From: an uncultured Bacilli bacterium
Lineage (GTDB): Bacteria > Bacillota_I > Bacilli_A > RF39 > UBA660
Reading direction: 5' to 3'
Length of the DNA stretch: 10,948 nt
NCBI GenBank assembly: GCA_910576985.1
Contig: CAJTLA010000046.1
Span: forward strand, 1 to 10,948
Positions 1 to 5,710 of this stretch are shown piece after piece (the stretch's first letter is position 1; every line of letters starts with the position of its first letter). The position numbers and the translations under genes are program-made. The notes below the pieces were generated by a model that did not search any database, was not told the DNA's origin, and was given only the letters and a program-made list of their open reading frames with translations.

Positions 1-180
1 TATGATGATGGCAAAGAGGATGGATATCTGAATGGAATAGAGGATGGGAAAAAAGAAGGAATTTTAGAAAATAAAAAAGAAATTGTGAAAAAAATGTTAG
101 AAGAAAATGCTGACATTAACTTTATTATGAAAGTAACGGATCTTTCCAAGGAAGAAATAGAAAATCTTAGCGCAAACTAA
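1..180 (+). CDS. C-terminal end of an Rpn-family (PD-(D/E)XK nuclease, transposase-like) protein, partial
   Basis: Frame 1 is open from the first base to a TAA at 178-180, giving the last 59 residues of a protein whose start lies outside the window. The segment is rich in evenly spaced glycines among charged residues (pattern D-G-K-E-D-G, N-G-I-E-D-G-K-K-E-G), then has a short helix and the ending MKVTDLSKEEIENL. This layout (glycine-rich charged linker, then 'kvTgLs.eEI..L') is the usual tail of the Rpn/PDDEXK_2 recombination-promoting nuclease or putative transposase family. The nuclease core is not visible, so activity cannot be judged. The coding strand is clearly G-rich, unlike the + strand of the genes that follow. 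It converges with the minus-strand operon ending at 213. An unrelated protein with a similar tail is possible. Confidence 0.6.
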   Translation, partial: YDDGKEDGYLNGIEDGKKEGILENKKEIVKKMLEENADINFIMKVTDLSKEEIENLSAN

Positions 181-192
181 GATTTTTTTATC

Positions 193-216
193 AAAAAAAC
201 TGACTTTCAAAATCAG
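193..216 (-). terminator. Rho-independent terminator of the fabK operon
   Basis: Read on the minus strand, CTGATTT-TGA-AAGTCAG forms a 7-position stem with one mismatch and a 3-base loop (216 to 200). Seven T residues follow directly (199 to 193). The stem begins inside the stop codon of the fabK-like gene (213-215), so the terminator overlaps the end of the coding region. The + strand side of the hairpin is not followed by a T run, so it should serve the minus-strand operon only. Confidence 0.7.
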
Positions 217-1115
217 CTTCTATACTCATTCACTAACGTCTCAATTACATCTTTCACAGAACAAACAGAAGAAACCATTCCAGCAATTTGACCAGACATC
301 AAAGATCCATAATCAACATCCCCATCAACTGCTTTTTTTAATGATCCCATTGTAAACTTCTCTAACTCTTCACGATCAGCACCTTCACGCTCCAACTTCA
401 AATATGCATCCGTCATTTTGTTTTTTATTGTACGAACAGGTGCTCCAACATGTAGTCCTGTTACAACCGTATCAGTATCATTCGCATTCACAATTGCTTT
501 CTTATAAGAATCAGAAATTGGACACTCCAAAGTCGCCAAAAACAACGTTCCAATTTGTACTCCTTGAGCTCCTAATACCTCTACTGCCTTCATAGCCCTT
601 CCAGAAGCAATTCCACCCGCTGCAATCACAGGTATAGTTACTGCATCTACAACTTGAGGAACCAAACATAACGTTGTTGTACTTCCAATATGTCCACCAG
701 CTTCTGTTCCTTCAGCTACAATCGCATCTACTCCTAATGATTCCATCTTACGAGCATGCTTCACACTAGCAACCACTGGAATGACTTTAATACCAGCATT
801 CTTCCACATTGAAACATAAGGTTCTGGACTTCCTGCTCCTGTAGTCACCACAGCAACATGCTCCTCCACTAATACCTGGGCCAGCTCATCTCGATTCGGA
901 GCCATCAACATAATATTCACCCCAAATGGATGAGAGGTTAATTCCTTACATTTTTGAATCTGAAACCGAAGTTCTTCTTTACTAAGTCCCCCTGCCGCAA
1001 TAATCCCAAGACCTCCTGCATTAGAAACTGCTGCTGCCAAAGTCGCATCCGCAATACGAGCCATCGCACCTTGTATAATTGGATATTTGATTCCTAACAA
1101 TTTATCAATACTCAT
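213..1115 (-). CDS. fabK: FabK-like FMN-dependent enoyl-ACP reductase II (or nitronate monooxygenase family)
   Basis: The 300-residue protein has a TIM-barrel of the 2-nitropropane dioxygenase/FabK family. FabK is a cytosolic flavoenzyme that reduces trans-2-enoyl-ACP in the last step of each type II fatty-acid elongation cycle. Visible landmarks are YPIIQGAMA near residues 11-19, AGGLGIIAAGG (33-43), PFGVNIML (63-70), VVTTGAG (89-95), the EGTEAGGHIG loop at 135-144, and IPVIAAGGIASG (161-172) for phosphate binding of FMN. His142 matches the catalytic His of Streptococcus pneumoniae FabK, and the sequence resembles that enzyme along its length, including SGQIAG near the end. It is slightly shorter than the roughly 320 residues of FabK. 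The start ATG overlaps the stop of the ArsC-like gene (ATGA) and has GAGGAGGA upstream at 1122-1129. It is last in a four-gene operon with no other fab genes in view, so a nitronate monooxygenase role cannot be fully excluded. Confidence 0.8.
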   Translation of the reverse strand: MSIDKLLGIKYPIIQGAMARIADATLAAAVSNAGGLGIIAAGGLSKEELRFQIQKCKELTSHPFGVNIMLMAPNRDELAQVLVEEHVAVVTTGAGSPEPYVSMWKNAGIKVIPVVASVKHARKMESLGVDAIVAEGTEAGGHIGSTTTLCLVPQVVDAVTIPVIAAGGIASGRAMKAVEVLGAQGVQIGTLFLATLECPISDSYKKAIVNANDTDTVVTGLHVGAPVRTIKNKMTDAYLKLEREGADREELEKFTMGSLKKAVDGDVDYGSLMSGQIAGMVSSVCSVKDVIETLVNEYRS

Positions 1116-1477
1116 TTCAAATCCTCCTCAAAAAACAACTTCCACTCTTCTTCCTTAAATCCAATCAAAATTCCTTTTTCCCCCACAATCAAAGGACGAC
1201 GAACCAACATCCCATTCGTACCTAACAATTCTAATTGTTCTTCTTCACTCATTGAAAGCCTTTTTTCTTTCAAATTCAATTCCTTATACAAATTCCCACT
1301 CGTATTAAAAAAATTCCCCAATGATTTCTGATTGGAATGATACCAACAAGATAACTCTTCCACTCTCGGATGATCAAGCACAATATCACGCTCTACATAA
1401 CAAATTTTTTTCTCATCTAGCCAAGCTTTCGCACGCTTACAAGTACTACACCTTGGATACCAAATAAAAGTAATCAT
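1112..1477 (-). CDS. ArsC/Spx-family thioredoxin-fold protein, YusI type
   Basis: This 121-residue protein belongs to the arsenate reductase (ArsC)/Spx family. It begins MITFIWYPRCSTCKRAKAWL, with a CxxC redox pair at Cys10 and Cys13 in the family's first loop. FFNTSGNLYKELNLKEK (57-72), a MSEEEQLELL helix and GMLVRRPLIV (89-98) follow. The Arg-Pro near residues 94-95 is conserved across the fold. The pattern is closest to Bacillus YusI as I recall it, a protein of unproven substrate, rather than to the RNA-polymerase-binding Spx regulator. An ATG 24 bases further upstream is open in frame, but ATG at 1477 is preferred because AGGAGGAG (1482-1489) lies just upstream and the family starts here. 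Its start overlaps the DUF1294 stop and its stop overlaps the fabK start, both as ATGA. Function beyond probable thiol redox chemistry is not known. Confidence 0.8.
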   Translation of the reverse strand: MITFIWYPRCSTCKRAKAWLDEKKICYVERDIVLDHPRVEELSCWYHSNQKSLGNFFNTSGNLYKELNLKEKRLSMSEEEQLELLGTNGMLVRRPLIVGEKGILIGFKEEEWKLFFEEDLK

Positions 1478-1719
1478 AACACTCCTCCTAACAAAATCCA
1501 TAAAACCAAAAATAAAGGCTCTAAAATCAAAAACTTAAACTTCCTTGTCTTATGATAAAACAAATACATCGCAAACAAAAAGCCCAATGCACCACCAACA
1601 AATGACACAAACAACAACATACTTTCACTAATTCGATACCGATGCGCAACTGCTCTTTTCTTATCACAATAACAAAGATAAAACGAAACTAAATTGATTA
1701 ATAAAAAATAACATATCAT
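1474..1719 (-). CDS. DUF1294 family small membrane protein
   Basis: The protein is 81 residues with a hydrophobic N-terminus (1-17), a central hydrophobic stretch with GGALGF (about 34-55), and a hydrophobic C-terminus (63-80). Between them sit the DUF1294 signature parts: D-K-K-R-A near 19-23, H-R-Y-R-I-S-E at 26-32, GGALG at 42-46, and F-Y-H-K-T-R-K-F-K-F at 54-63. The family is an uncharacterised bacterial inner-membrane protein family, and I can assign no activity. No strong ribosome binding site precedes its ATG. The start overlaps the stop of the upstream membrane-protein gene by four bases, so translation is probably coupled. It is complete. Confidence 0.8.
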   Translation of the reverse strand: MICYFLLINLVSFYLCYCDKKRAVAHRYRISESMLLFVSFVGGALGFLFAMYLFYHKTRKFKFLILEPLFLVLWILLGGVL

Positions 1720-2417
1720 AATTTCTTACCAATCTTCTTTAACGAATGACGAATAGTACTCAAAATCTTTTCATGATTTAATACCTTAGCTCTCGGAAAA
1801 GCCTCTAACAAACGTTTCTTAAGCATTCTATTTTTAGAAAGCATATCTTTTACCTGCTTACTAATAAGAGCCGTAGAATCCTGCAACAACAAAACCGCAT
1901 TCGCACGGATCTGAAACATAGTAATAAACGAAATCACATTATCAATCATAAAAATAAATAATAAAATAGAAGCAATAATATAGCGCACGATTGGAGGATT
2001 TCTAAAAAGAAAAGTAGTATAAAATGGATTAAAAACACAAAGCAAAAATACACCTAATAAACCAAACAAAATACTATTCTGTAGACAAATTCTTCCATTA
2101 ATATTAAATGACTTATCATAGTAATCCCACCATCTAGCTTTAAATAACTTTTCCATCACATAACTAGTCAAATATTCCAAAGTTGAAGCACCTACTGCGG
2201 ACATTACAAATAACACAATAGGATCATTTAAATATTTTTTCAAAAACAAAACCATGCCAATCGCTGCATACCCATAGATAGGACAATAAGGACCCAAATA
2301 AAATCCACGATTCAATACCAACTTCTTTTGGCTAACACTACAACAAACAGTTTCAATGAGCCATCCAAAAAAAGAATAACTGATAAACAATAAAAAATAA
2401 TCTAAAAACGTTGCCAT
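1716..2417 (-). CDS. PF06541 membrane protein ('putative ABC transporter permease', CmpB-like)
   Basis: The 233-residue membrane protein has hydrophobic segments at about 5-22, 48-60, 66-82, 115-133 and 145-170, and a basic cytosolic tail of about 60 residues. The conserved stretches are characteristic of the PF06541 family: YSFFGWLIET (14-23), NRGFYLGPYCPIYGYAA (36-52), E-Y-L-T-S-Y-V-M-E-K (81-90) with W-W-D-Y at 96-99, and I-N-G-R-I-C-L at 106-112. The family is labelled a type IV ABC permease in databases, but there is no ATPase gene next to it, so transport is unproven. It is first in a four-gene operon, with promoter at 2436-2464 and AGAGGTG (2422-2428) as ribosome binding site. Its stop overlaps the next start as ATGA. 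Confidence 0.8.
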   Translation of the reverse strand: MATFLDYFLLFISYSFFGWLIETVCCSVSQKKLVLNRGFYLGPYCPIYGYAAIGMVLFLKKYLNDPIVLFVMSAVGASTLEYLTSYVMEKLFKARWWDYYDKSFNINGRICLQNSILFGLLGVFLLCVFNPFYTTFLFRNPPIVRYIIASILLFIFMIDNVISFITMFQIRANAVLLLQDSTALISKQVKDMLSKNRMLKKRLLEAFPRAKVLNHEKILSTIRHSLKKIGKKL

Positions 2418-2435
2418 CTTACACCTCTAATATCC

Positions 2436-2464
2436 ATTATATCATGTATACTTTTAGATGTGAA
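2436..2464 (-). promoter_or_regulatory. Sigma-A-type promoter for the PF06541-DUF1294-ArsC-fabK operon
   Basis: On the minus strand, TTCACA (2464-2459) and a perfect TATAAT (2441-2436) are separated by 17 bases. The -10 box ends 18 bases upstream of the ATG at 2417, with AGAGGTG in between, so the leader would be very short. This is the only convincing promoter found for the operon. Confidence 0.65.
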
Positions 2465-2490
2465 CAAAATAAAAATTTGAACAAATGACA

Positions 2491-3687
2491 TCATTTCACA
2501 TTTGGATAATAAACATTAATATCAACAGGTCCCTCAACTCCATCTACCTTCCCATTACTCGTTAATTGCCAAAACTGATATTTTCCACTATAATTTGTTT
2601 TACTCGTATAATGCGCAAGCCAAACCTGATCAAACGGTTCCCAAATCGACTCTAAATAAGATTTACTACTATAAAGCATCCCCTGATAAGAAGCATCTTC
2701 AACCACTTTGATAAAACTCTCTGCCATACGATTTAATTCATAAAAACTGACATGATAATAATTAAAATAATTCCATTCTTCCCAATCAAATACAACTGGT
2801 AACATAACTTCATAAGGCTGAATCTGCTTTAATACCCACTCAGCTTCCTTCTTCGCACTCATAACATTTTCTGCATAAGAATAAAAATAAACACCAACTG
2901 GAATATCATATTTCTGAGCTTCTTCCATATTACGTTTGAACTTTTGATCCAAAAAATATTTTCCTTTTGCACTCTTACTTCCTACTCGCAAAATCACAAA
3001 CTCTACCCCTGCCTCTTTTAACTTTCCAAAATCAACCTCCCCTTGATGACTAGAAAGATCAAGTCCTATTTGCGTATTTTCACTTTTATAATTTTTTACA
3101 TATTCTAAAAAATCAACTCTAGTATCTTCTACTGGTACCTCTTCTTCTACTTGTACAGGTTCATAAACAGTCAAAATAAATGGCTGTATACTCTCATTTC
3201 CACTAGAATCAGTTGCCTTAAACACCAATGGATAATCCCCTACAGTATGAACATCATAAGTTCCCTCAACCTCACATTTTGGACGTTTATCATAATTATC
3301 ACCACAAAGAATCTCCTTTGTGAAATCAATCTCACGATCCTTTTTCACTCGATACCGATTTCCAAGCCAAATCAAAGGCTTCACCGTATCTACAACTTCT
3401 ACTTCAAATTGATAGTTTACCCGAATATGATCATCATTTTTATAAGAAAAAGAAAGTTTCTTTTTTCCAACTTTATCAAATAAGATCTCTTGATCTTCCA
3501 TATGATCTCCATTCATTTTTAAAACAAAATCTGAAATTTTCTTTTTCTCCCCAAATTCCACAATCAAATGCTCCACCAAAGTAACTTCTACTTTCGCGGT
3601 TTTAACTCGAATATATTGATATAAAAACACAAAAATACCGAAAGAAACAACACAACCAACAATGATTAAAAAAACTTTTTTCTTCAT
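2491..3687 (-). CDS. Membrane-anchored GH25 lysozyme (N-acetylmuramidase) with Ig-like domains
   Basis: The 398-residue cell-wall hydrolase would cleave the MurNAc-GlcNAc bond of peptidoglycan outside the cell. It has a lysine-rich N-terminus and one transmembrane helix at about 4-25 with no clear cleavage site, so it is probably anchored. Two Ig-like beta domains follow at about 31-100 and 101-176; the second resembles DUF5011, with DYPLVFKATDSSGNES, and has two cysteines (128, 138). After a Glu/Val-rich linker comes the GH25 domain from about 206. The GH25 catalytic set is present: the Asp in GLDLSSHQG (Asp210) and the Asp and Glu of VVFDWEEW (Asp301, Glu303). ATG at 3687 is chosen over the ATG six bases upstream because AAGGTGG (3694-3700) would abut the latter directly. 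It is likely monocistronic. A role in growth, division or spore cortex or coat remodelling cannot be told from sequence. Confidence 0.85.
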   Translation of the reverse strand: MKKKVFLIIVGCVVSFGIFVFLYQYIRVKTAKVEVTLVEHLIVEFGEKKKISDFVLKMNGDHMEDQEILFDKVGKKKLSFSYKNDDHIRVNYQFEVEVVDTVKPLIWLGNRYRVKKDREIDFTKEILCGDNYDKRPKCEVEGTYDVHTVGDYPLVFKATDSSGNESIQPFILTVYEPVQVEEEVPVEDTRVDFLEYVKNYKSENTQIGLDLSSHQGEVDFGKLKEAGVEFVILRVGSKSAKGKYFLDQKFKRNMEEAQKYDIPVGVYFYSYAENVMSAKKEAEWVLKQIQPYEVMLPVVFDWEEWNYFNYYHVSFYELNRMAESFIKVVEDASYQGMLYSSKSYLESIWEPFDQVWLAHYTSKTNYSGKYQFWQLTSNGKVDGVEGPVDINVYYPNVK

Positions 3688-3693
3688 GTCCAT

Positions 3694-3700
3694 CCACCTT
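3694..3700 (-). promoter_or_regulatory. Ribosome binding site deciding the GH25 start
   Basis: The minus strand reads AAGGTGG, ending one base before an in-frame ATG at 3693 and six bases before a second ATG at 3687. Only the second has usable spacing, so the protein most likely begins MKKKVF. Confidence 0.7.
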
Positions 3701-3760
3701 TTCTCTTATTTTACCACACAAATATACATCTTTTTACTTTTCTTTTTGTTTTAATTATGT

Positions 3761-3778
3761 TACAATGAAAATGGAGGT
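3761..3778 (+). promoter_or_regulatory. Possible extended -10 promoter and ribosome binding site before the two-helix membrane protein gene
   Basis: TACAAT at 3761-3766 is preceded by TG one base upstream (3759-3760), an extended -10 element; no good -35 box is seen. GGAGGT at 3773-3778 is only a few bases beyond the -10, so transcription would have to start at or inside it, which weakens the call. GGAGGT serves the ATG at 3782 better than the ATG at 3793, which has its own GGGGG at 3784-3788. Confidence 0.35.
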
Positions 3779-3792
3779 AGTATGGGGGTATT

Positions 3793-4428
3793 ATGAAAGA
3801 GAAAAAAAGATATGTAAAAGCATATAGAAATTTGTTAAAAAGTTATTTTGCAATCTTTTTATTATCCATCGCATTATTTTTGGTAATTATTAAAGTATTA
3901 GATGGTTTTGTAGAAGGAGATATTGGAAAACTCATTAATGACATGGTTGCTGTAATCATTGGAATATTGACAAGCTTATTATTTTATTCATTCTTAAGTG
4001 TTTCCAGAAACAGCAAAAATTATGTAGATGACATCGATCAAAATAACCAAATATTAAAAAAAGGATTAAATGATCTTGGATTAATTTCTAACATGATTGT
4101 ATTCAATGTAGAAAGTAAAAAAAGTGAATTAGAAATTTTAACTTTATACAAAGACATCCAAATCAATAGGAATTTACTAACCAATAATAGCCTATTTGAT
4201 AGCATTTCACTAGTAGGAATCAATTCACTATACGATAATCTATCATCTAGTCTACTCAAAATATCTACAAAAAAAGAATTTATTGATGAAAGTATCAATT
4301 TACTTTCAACCATTGATAATATTACCAAAATGATTGAAGAAGTCATTATGACAAATGACGATGAAAAAGATGCATTCTTAAAAGAAAAAGAACGCTTAGA
4401 TAATCTTTTTAACGATAAAAAGAAATAA
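3793..4428 (+). CDS. Uncharacterised two-helix membrane protein with long helical cytosolic tail
   Basis: I do not recognise this 211-residue protein. It has a basic N-terminus (MKEKKRYVKAYRNLLKSY), a transmembrane helix at about 17-36, a short acidic loop (V-E-G-D near 40-43), a second helix at about 49-70, and about 140 polar residues. The tail is mostly predicted helix with leucine/isoleucine spacing and many Asn and Asp, ending in a charged E-K-E-R-L-D-N-L-F-N-D-K-K-K tail. Both termini should be cytosolic. No enzyme motif, zinc site or nucleotide-binding loop is visible. The layout resembles small membrane proteins of accessory regions, including effectors, scaffolds and superinfection-exclusion proteins, but that is only analogy. 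It converges with the AbiEi-like gene across a strong hairpin at 4448-4481, and its own promoter is weak. ATG at 3793 follows GGGGG with 4-base spacing. Confidence 0.7.
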   Translation: MKEKKRYVKAYRNLLKSYFAIFLLSIALFLVIIKVLDGFVEGDIGKLINDMVAVIIGILTSLLFYSFLSVSRNSKNYVDDIDQNNQILKKGLNDLGLISNMIVFNVESKKSELEILTLYKDIQINRNLLTNNSLFDSISLVGINSLYDNLSSSLLKISTKKEFIDESINLLSTIDNITKMIEEVIMTNDDEKDAFLKEKERLDNLFNDKKK

Positions 4429-4447
4429 AATATGCTTAAAATAATTA

Positions 4448-4481
4448 GGACTATTCACAAAAAACTGTGAATAGTCTTTTT
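4448..4481 (+). terminator. Strong Rho-independent terminator, possibly bidirectional
   Basis: GACTATTCAC (4449-4458) and GTGAATAGTC (4467-4476) form a perfect 10 bp stem, extendable by one A-T pair, around a loop of mainly A. Five T residues follow at 4477-4481. It terminates the + strand membrane-protein gene. On the minus strand the hairpin is followed by CTAATTATTTT, a poor T tract, so it may only partly serve the AbiEi-like gene coming the other way. Confidence 0.85.
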
Positions 4482-4516
4482 AGATTGATTTCCTCTATAA
4501 AATTTTTACCATCTAT

Positions 4517-5104
4517 TCAAAACACATTAACTTCTGTTGCCACTCTTTCTAGAAATTTAAGTATATTCCCTAACACAGCATCTACTGGAATATCAAGCCA
4601 ATTATTTCTTACATCTTTTAAATTGGCAATAAATATTTTATCAGAAAATAGATGTTCCATTTTAACAATGACTTCATCTATATTATGTACTGACATAGAA
4701 TCATCATCAAATATAATATCTTTAATATATCTACTAAATTTTTCTTTATCATATATATTTATTTCTACATTTTCAACTGTTAAAGTAGTTTTCCCAAGTT
4801 CGAACACGTCATTATCAACAAAATACTGTTTTATATCTTCATCTTTAAACCTAATACTTGTTTGTTTGGTTGCTAAACAAAATCTATCTGGTATTACATC
4901 CGTTAAATCCCAATAATAAAACGCACTATCCATTGTGAAGATAAAAGAAGGATATTTTTTAGTAATCACCGCTAAAGGATTTACATATTCCTCATCAGAA
5001 TAAATACCATTTTGAATTTTAAAAATTTTTTTATCTTCTAAAACCTTGTTTAATTGATAAGTAGAAGCATATGTTTTAGAAATTTCTTTTCTTGTATATA
5101 ACAT
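4517..5104 (-). CDS. AbiEi-type (type IV toxin-antitoxin) antitoxin-like protein without a visible toxin partner
   Basis: The protein is 195 residues. The N-terminal part looks like the winged-helix 'AbiEi antitoxin' domain: MLYTRKEISK, a Y-Q-L-N-K-V-L helix, K-I-F-K-I-Q-N-G-I-Y-S-D (26-37), then YPSFIFTMDSAFYYWDLTD (51-69) with I-P-D-R-F at 71-75. In this family the last two match the 'hyper-conserved' aromatic and Thr-Asp segment. From about residue 125 the sequence (acidic D-D-D-S stretch, V-K-M-E-H-L-F, final L-E-R-V) does not match what I know of short AbiEi proteins. An upstream in-frame ATG (5131) would add nine residues, but AGGGTGA (5110-5116) with 5-base spacing and the family's usual beginning favour 5104. 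No AbiEii nucleotidyltransferase lies downstream, and the next gene is convergent. It may be an orphan regulator, a solo defence remnant or part of a split system. Confidence 0.65.
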   Translation of the reverse strand: MLYTRKEISKTYASTYQLNKVLEDKKIFKIQNGIYSDEEYVNPLAVITKKYPSFIFTMDSAFYYWDLTDVIPDRFCLATKQTSIRFKDEDIKQYFVDNDVFELGKTTLTVENVEINIYDKEKFSRYIKDIIFDDDSMSVHNIDEVIVKMEHLFSDKIFIANLKDVRNNWLDIPVDAVLGNILKFLERVATEVNVF

Positions 5105-5109
5105 TCTTA

Positions 5110-5116
5110 TCACCCT
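5110..5116 (-). promoter_or_regulatory. Ribosome binding site deciding the AbiEi-like start
   Basis: The minus strand reads AGGGTGA five bases before ATG at 5104. No comparable site precedes the longer in-frame start at 5131. Confidence 0.6.
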
Positions 5117-5136
5117 AATACACATTGACATTTTTG

Positions 5137-5161
5137 CACAAAAAAATCAATTTTCTTTGTG
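5137..5161. promoter_or_regulatory. Imperfect inverted repeat upstream of the AbiEi-like gene (possible operator)
   Basis: CACAAA (5137-5142) and TTTGTG (5156-5161) form 6 bp arms, extended inward by three A-T pairs after one mismatch, around a short centre. It lies 33-57 bases upstream of the start at 5104, where a promoter would be expected. AbiEi proteins are known to repress their own promoters through inverted repeats. The AT-rich surroundings make chance palindromes common, so this is tentative. Confidence 0.3.
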
Positions 5162-5180
5162 TGTTTTTGTAAAATAAATT

Positions 5181-5208
5181 AAAAAAAGAACTGACCATTA
5201 AATCAGTT
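5181..5208 (-). terminator. Terminator directly after the truncated RhuM gene
   Basis: On the minus strand AACTGA (5208-5203) and TCAGTT (5194-5189) form a perfect 6 bp stem with an 8-base loop. One C and then seven T residues (5187-5181) follow. The stem begins on the last base of the RhuM stop codon. It separates this gene from the AbiEi-like gene downstream. Confidence 0.65.
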
Positions 5209-5504
5209 TAAAGTGGATTGTCAACACTGATGATTACATCTAAATTATAATATGAAACAAGTTGTTTTACACCATCAACACGCATTTTTTGCGTGTTGTT
5301 TTCTCTATCTAATTCCCCATCAGCAAATACATTGCGTATATGTTTTCTAATAACTTTTTCATCTCTGTTAAAAATTAACGACATTTGATTGGCTGTTAAC
5401 CAAACTGTTTCATTTTCTAAATTGACATCTAGCTTAATACTTCCATCTTTTGATTCATATATTATTAATTCTGAACTATCTTTTTCTATCATTACATTTT
5501 TCAT
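5208..5504 (-). pseudogene. RhuM-family (virulence protein RhuM / death-on-curing associated) N-terminal fragment
   Basis: The 98 residues match the start of RhuM-family proteins: L-I-I-Y-E-S-K-D-G (13-21), V-N-L-E-N-E-T-V-W-L-T-A-N-Q-M (27-41), I-F-N-R-D, V-I-R-K-H-I-R-N-V-F-A-D-G-E-L, then V-K-Q-L-V-S-Y-Y-N-L-D-V-I-I-S-V. In full-length members, which run to about 300 residues or more, the last motif continues with Gly-Tyr-Arg-Val. Here the frame turns to D-N-P-L and a stop exactly at that point, and a terminator follows. The gene has therefore lost roughly two thirds of its length, probably by deletion. What remains still has a good ribosome binding site (AAAGGAG, 5513-5519) and an ATGA overlap with the gene upstream, so a short peptide may still be made. 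The family's biochemical role is not established; members occur in pathogenicity islands and phage-like regions. Confidence 0.75.
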
Positions 5505-5686
5505 TTAATTAGCTCCTTTCTTTTATAACTTGATAGTTTAATTTTAGTTGAAATTCCAAGTGAGATTGTAACAGTTAAAAGATAGAATTTAATATCAAAT
5601 AAAAAGCGAAATTGACTTATTAATATTGATAATGCTATATAAGTTAAAATAATTATAAATAATAAAATTCTATCATTTTTCTTCAT
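5501..5686 (-). CDS. Small two-helix membrane protein, unknown
   Basis: The protein is 61 residues: MKKNDR, a hydrophobic helix at about 7-27, a short polar turn around Q-F-R-F, a second hydrophobic segment at about 35-50, and a basic tail ending K-R-K-E-L-I-K. No family is recognised. ATG at 5686 is preferred over an in-frame TTG 18 bases upstream, because AAAGGAGAAA (5691-5700) lies just before the ATG and would be inside the longer reading. Its stop overlaps the start of the RhuM fragment as ATGA, so the two are translated together. Small hydrophobic proteins beside mobile-region genes can be holins, toxins or just membrane remnants, and nothing here separates these. Confidence 0.55.
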   Translation of the reverse strand: MKKNDRILLFIIILTYIALSILISQFRFLFDIKFYLLTVTISLGISTKIKLSSYKRKELIK

Positions 5687-5710
5687 TGGCTTTCTCCTTT
5701 TCAACTAGTT

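Noticed and set aside
1478..1501. Eight-residue N-terminal extension of the ArsC-like protein from ATG at 1501
   Set aside because: AGGAGGAG at 1482-1489 lies inside the extension and serves ATG 1477, and the family begins at the latter.
1716..2417. True ABC transporter permease
   Set aside because: The database label says so, but no ATP-binding cassette gene is adjacent, so only the family name is kept, not the function.
2459..2500. Inverted arms TGTGAA and TTCACA about 30 bases apart between GH25 and the PF06541 gene
   Set aside because: The arms are short, widely spaced and lie in AT-rich sequence, and one arm overlaps the -35 box of a convincing promoter. This is likely chance.
2478..2506. 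Weak hairpin (AAATG/CATTT) around the GH25 stop, followed by mixed A/T
   Set aside because: The stem is only five pairs and A-T-rich, and the T tract is interrupted. It is too weak to call a terminator, although one is expected here.
4467..4916. Open frame on the + strand opposite the AbiEi-like gene (149 codons)
   Set aside because: It is a Ser/Leu/Ile-rich shadow of the minus-strand gene, starting inside the terminator region with no ribosome binding site.
5687..5704. N-terminal extension of the small membrane protein from a TTG start at 5704
   Set aside because: The extension would include its own ribosome binding site sequence (AAAGGAGAAA), so ATG at 5686 is the better start.
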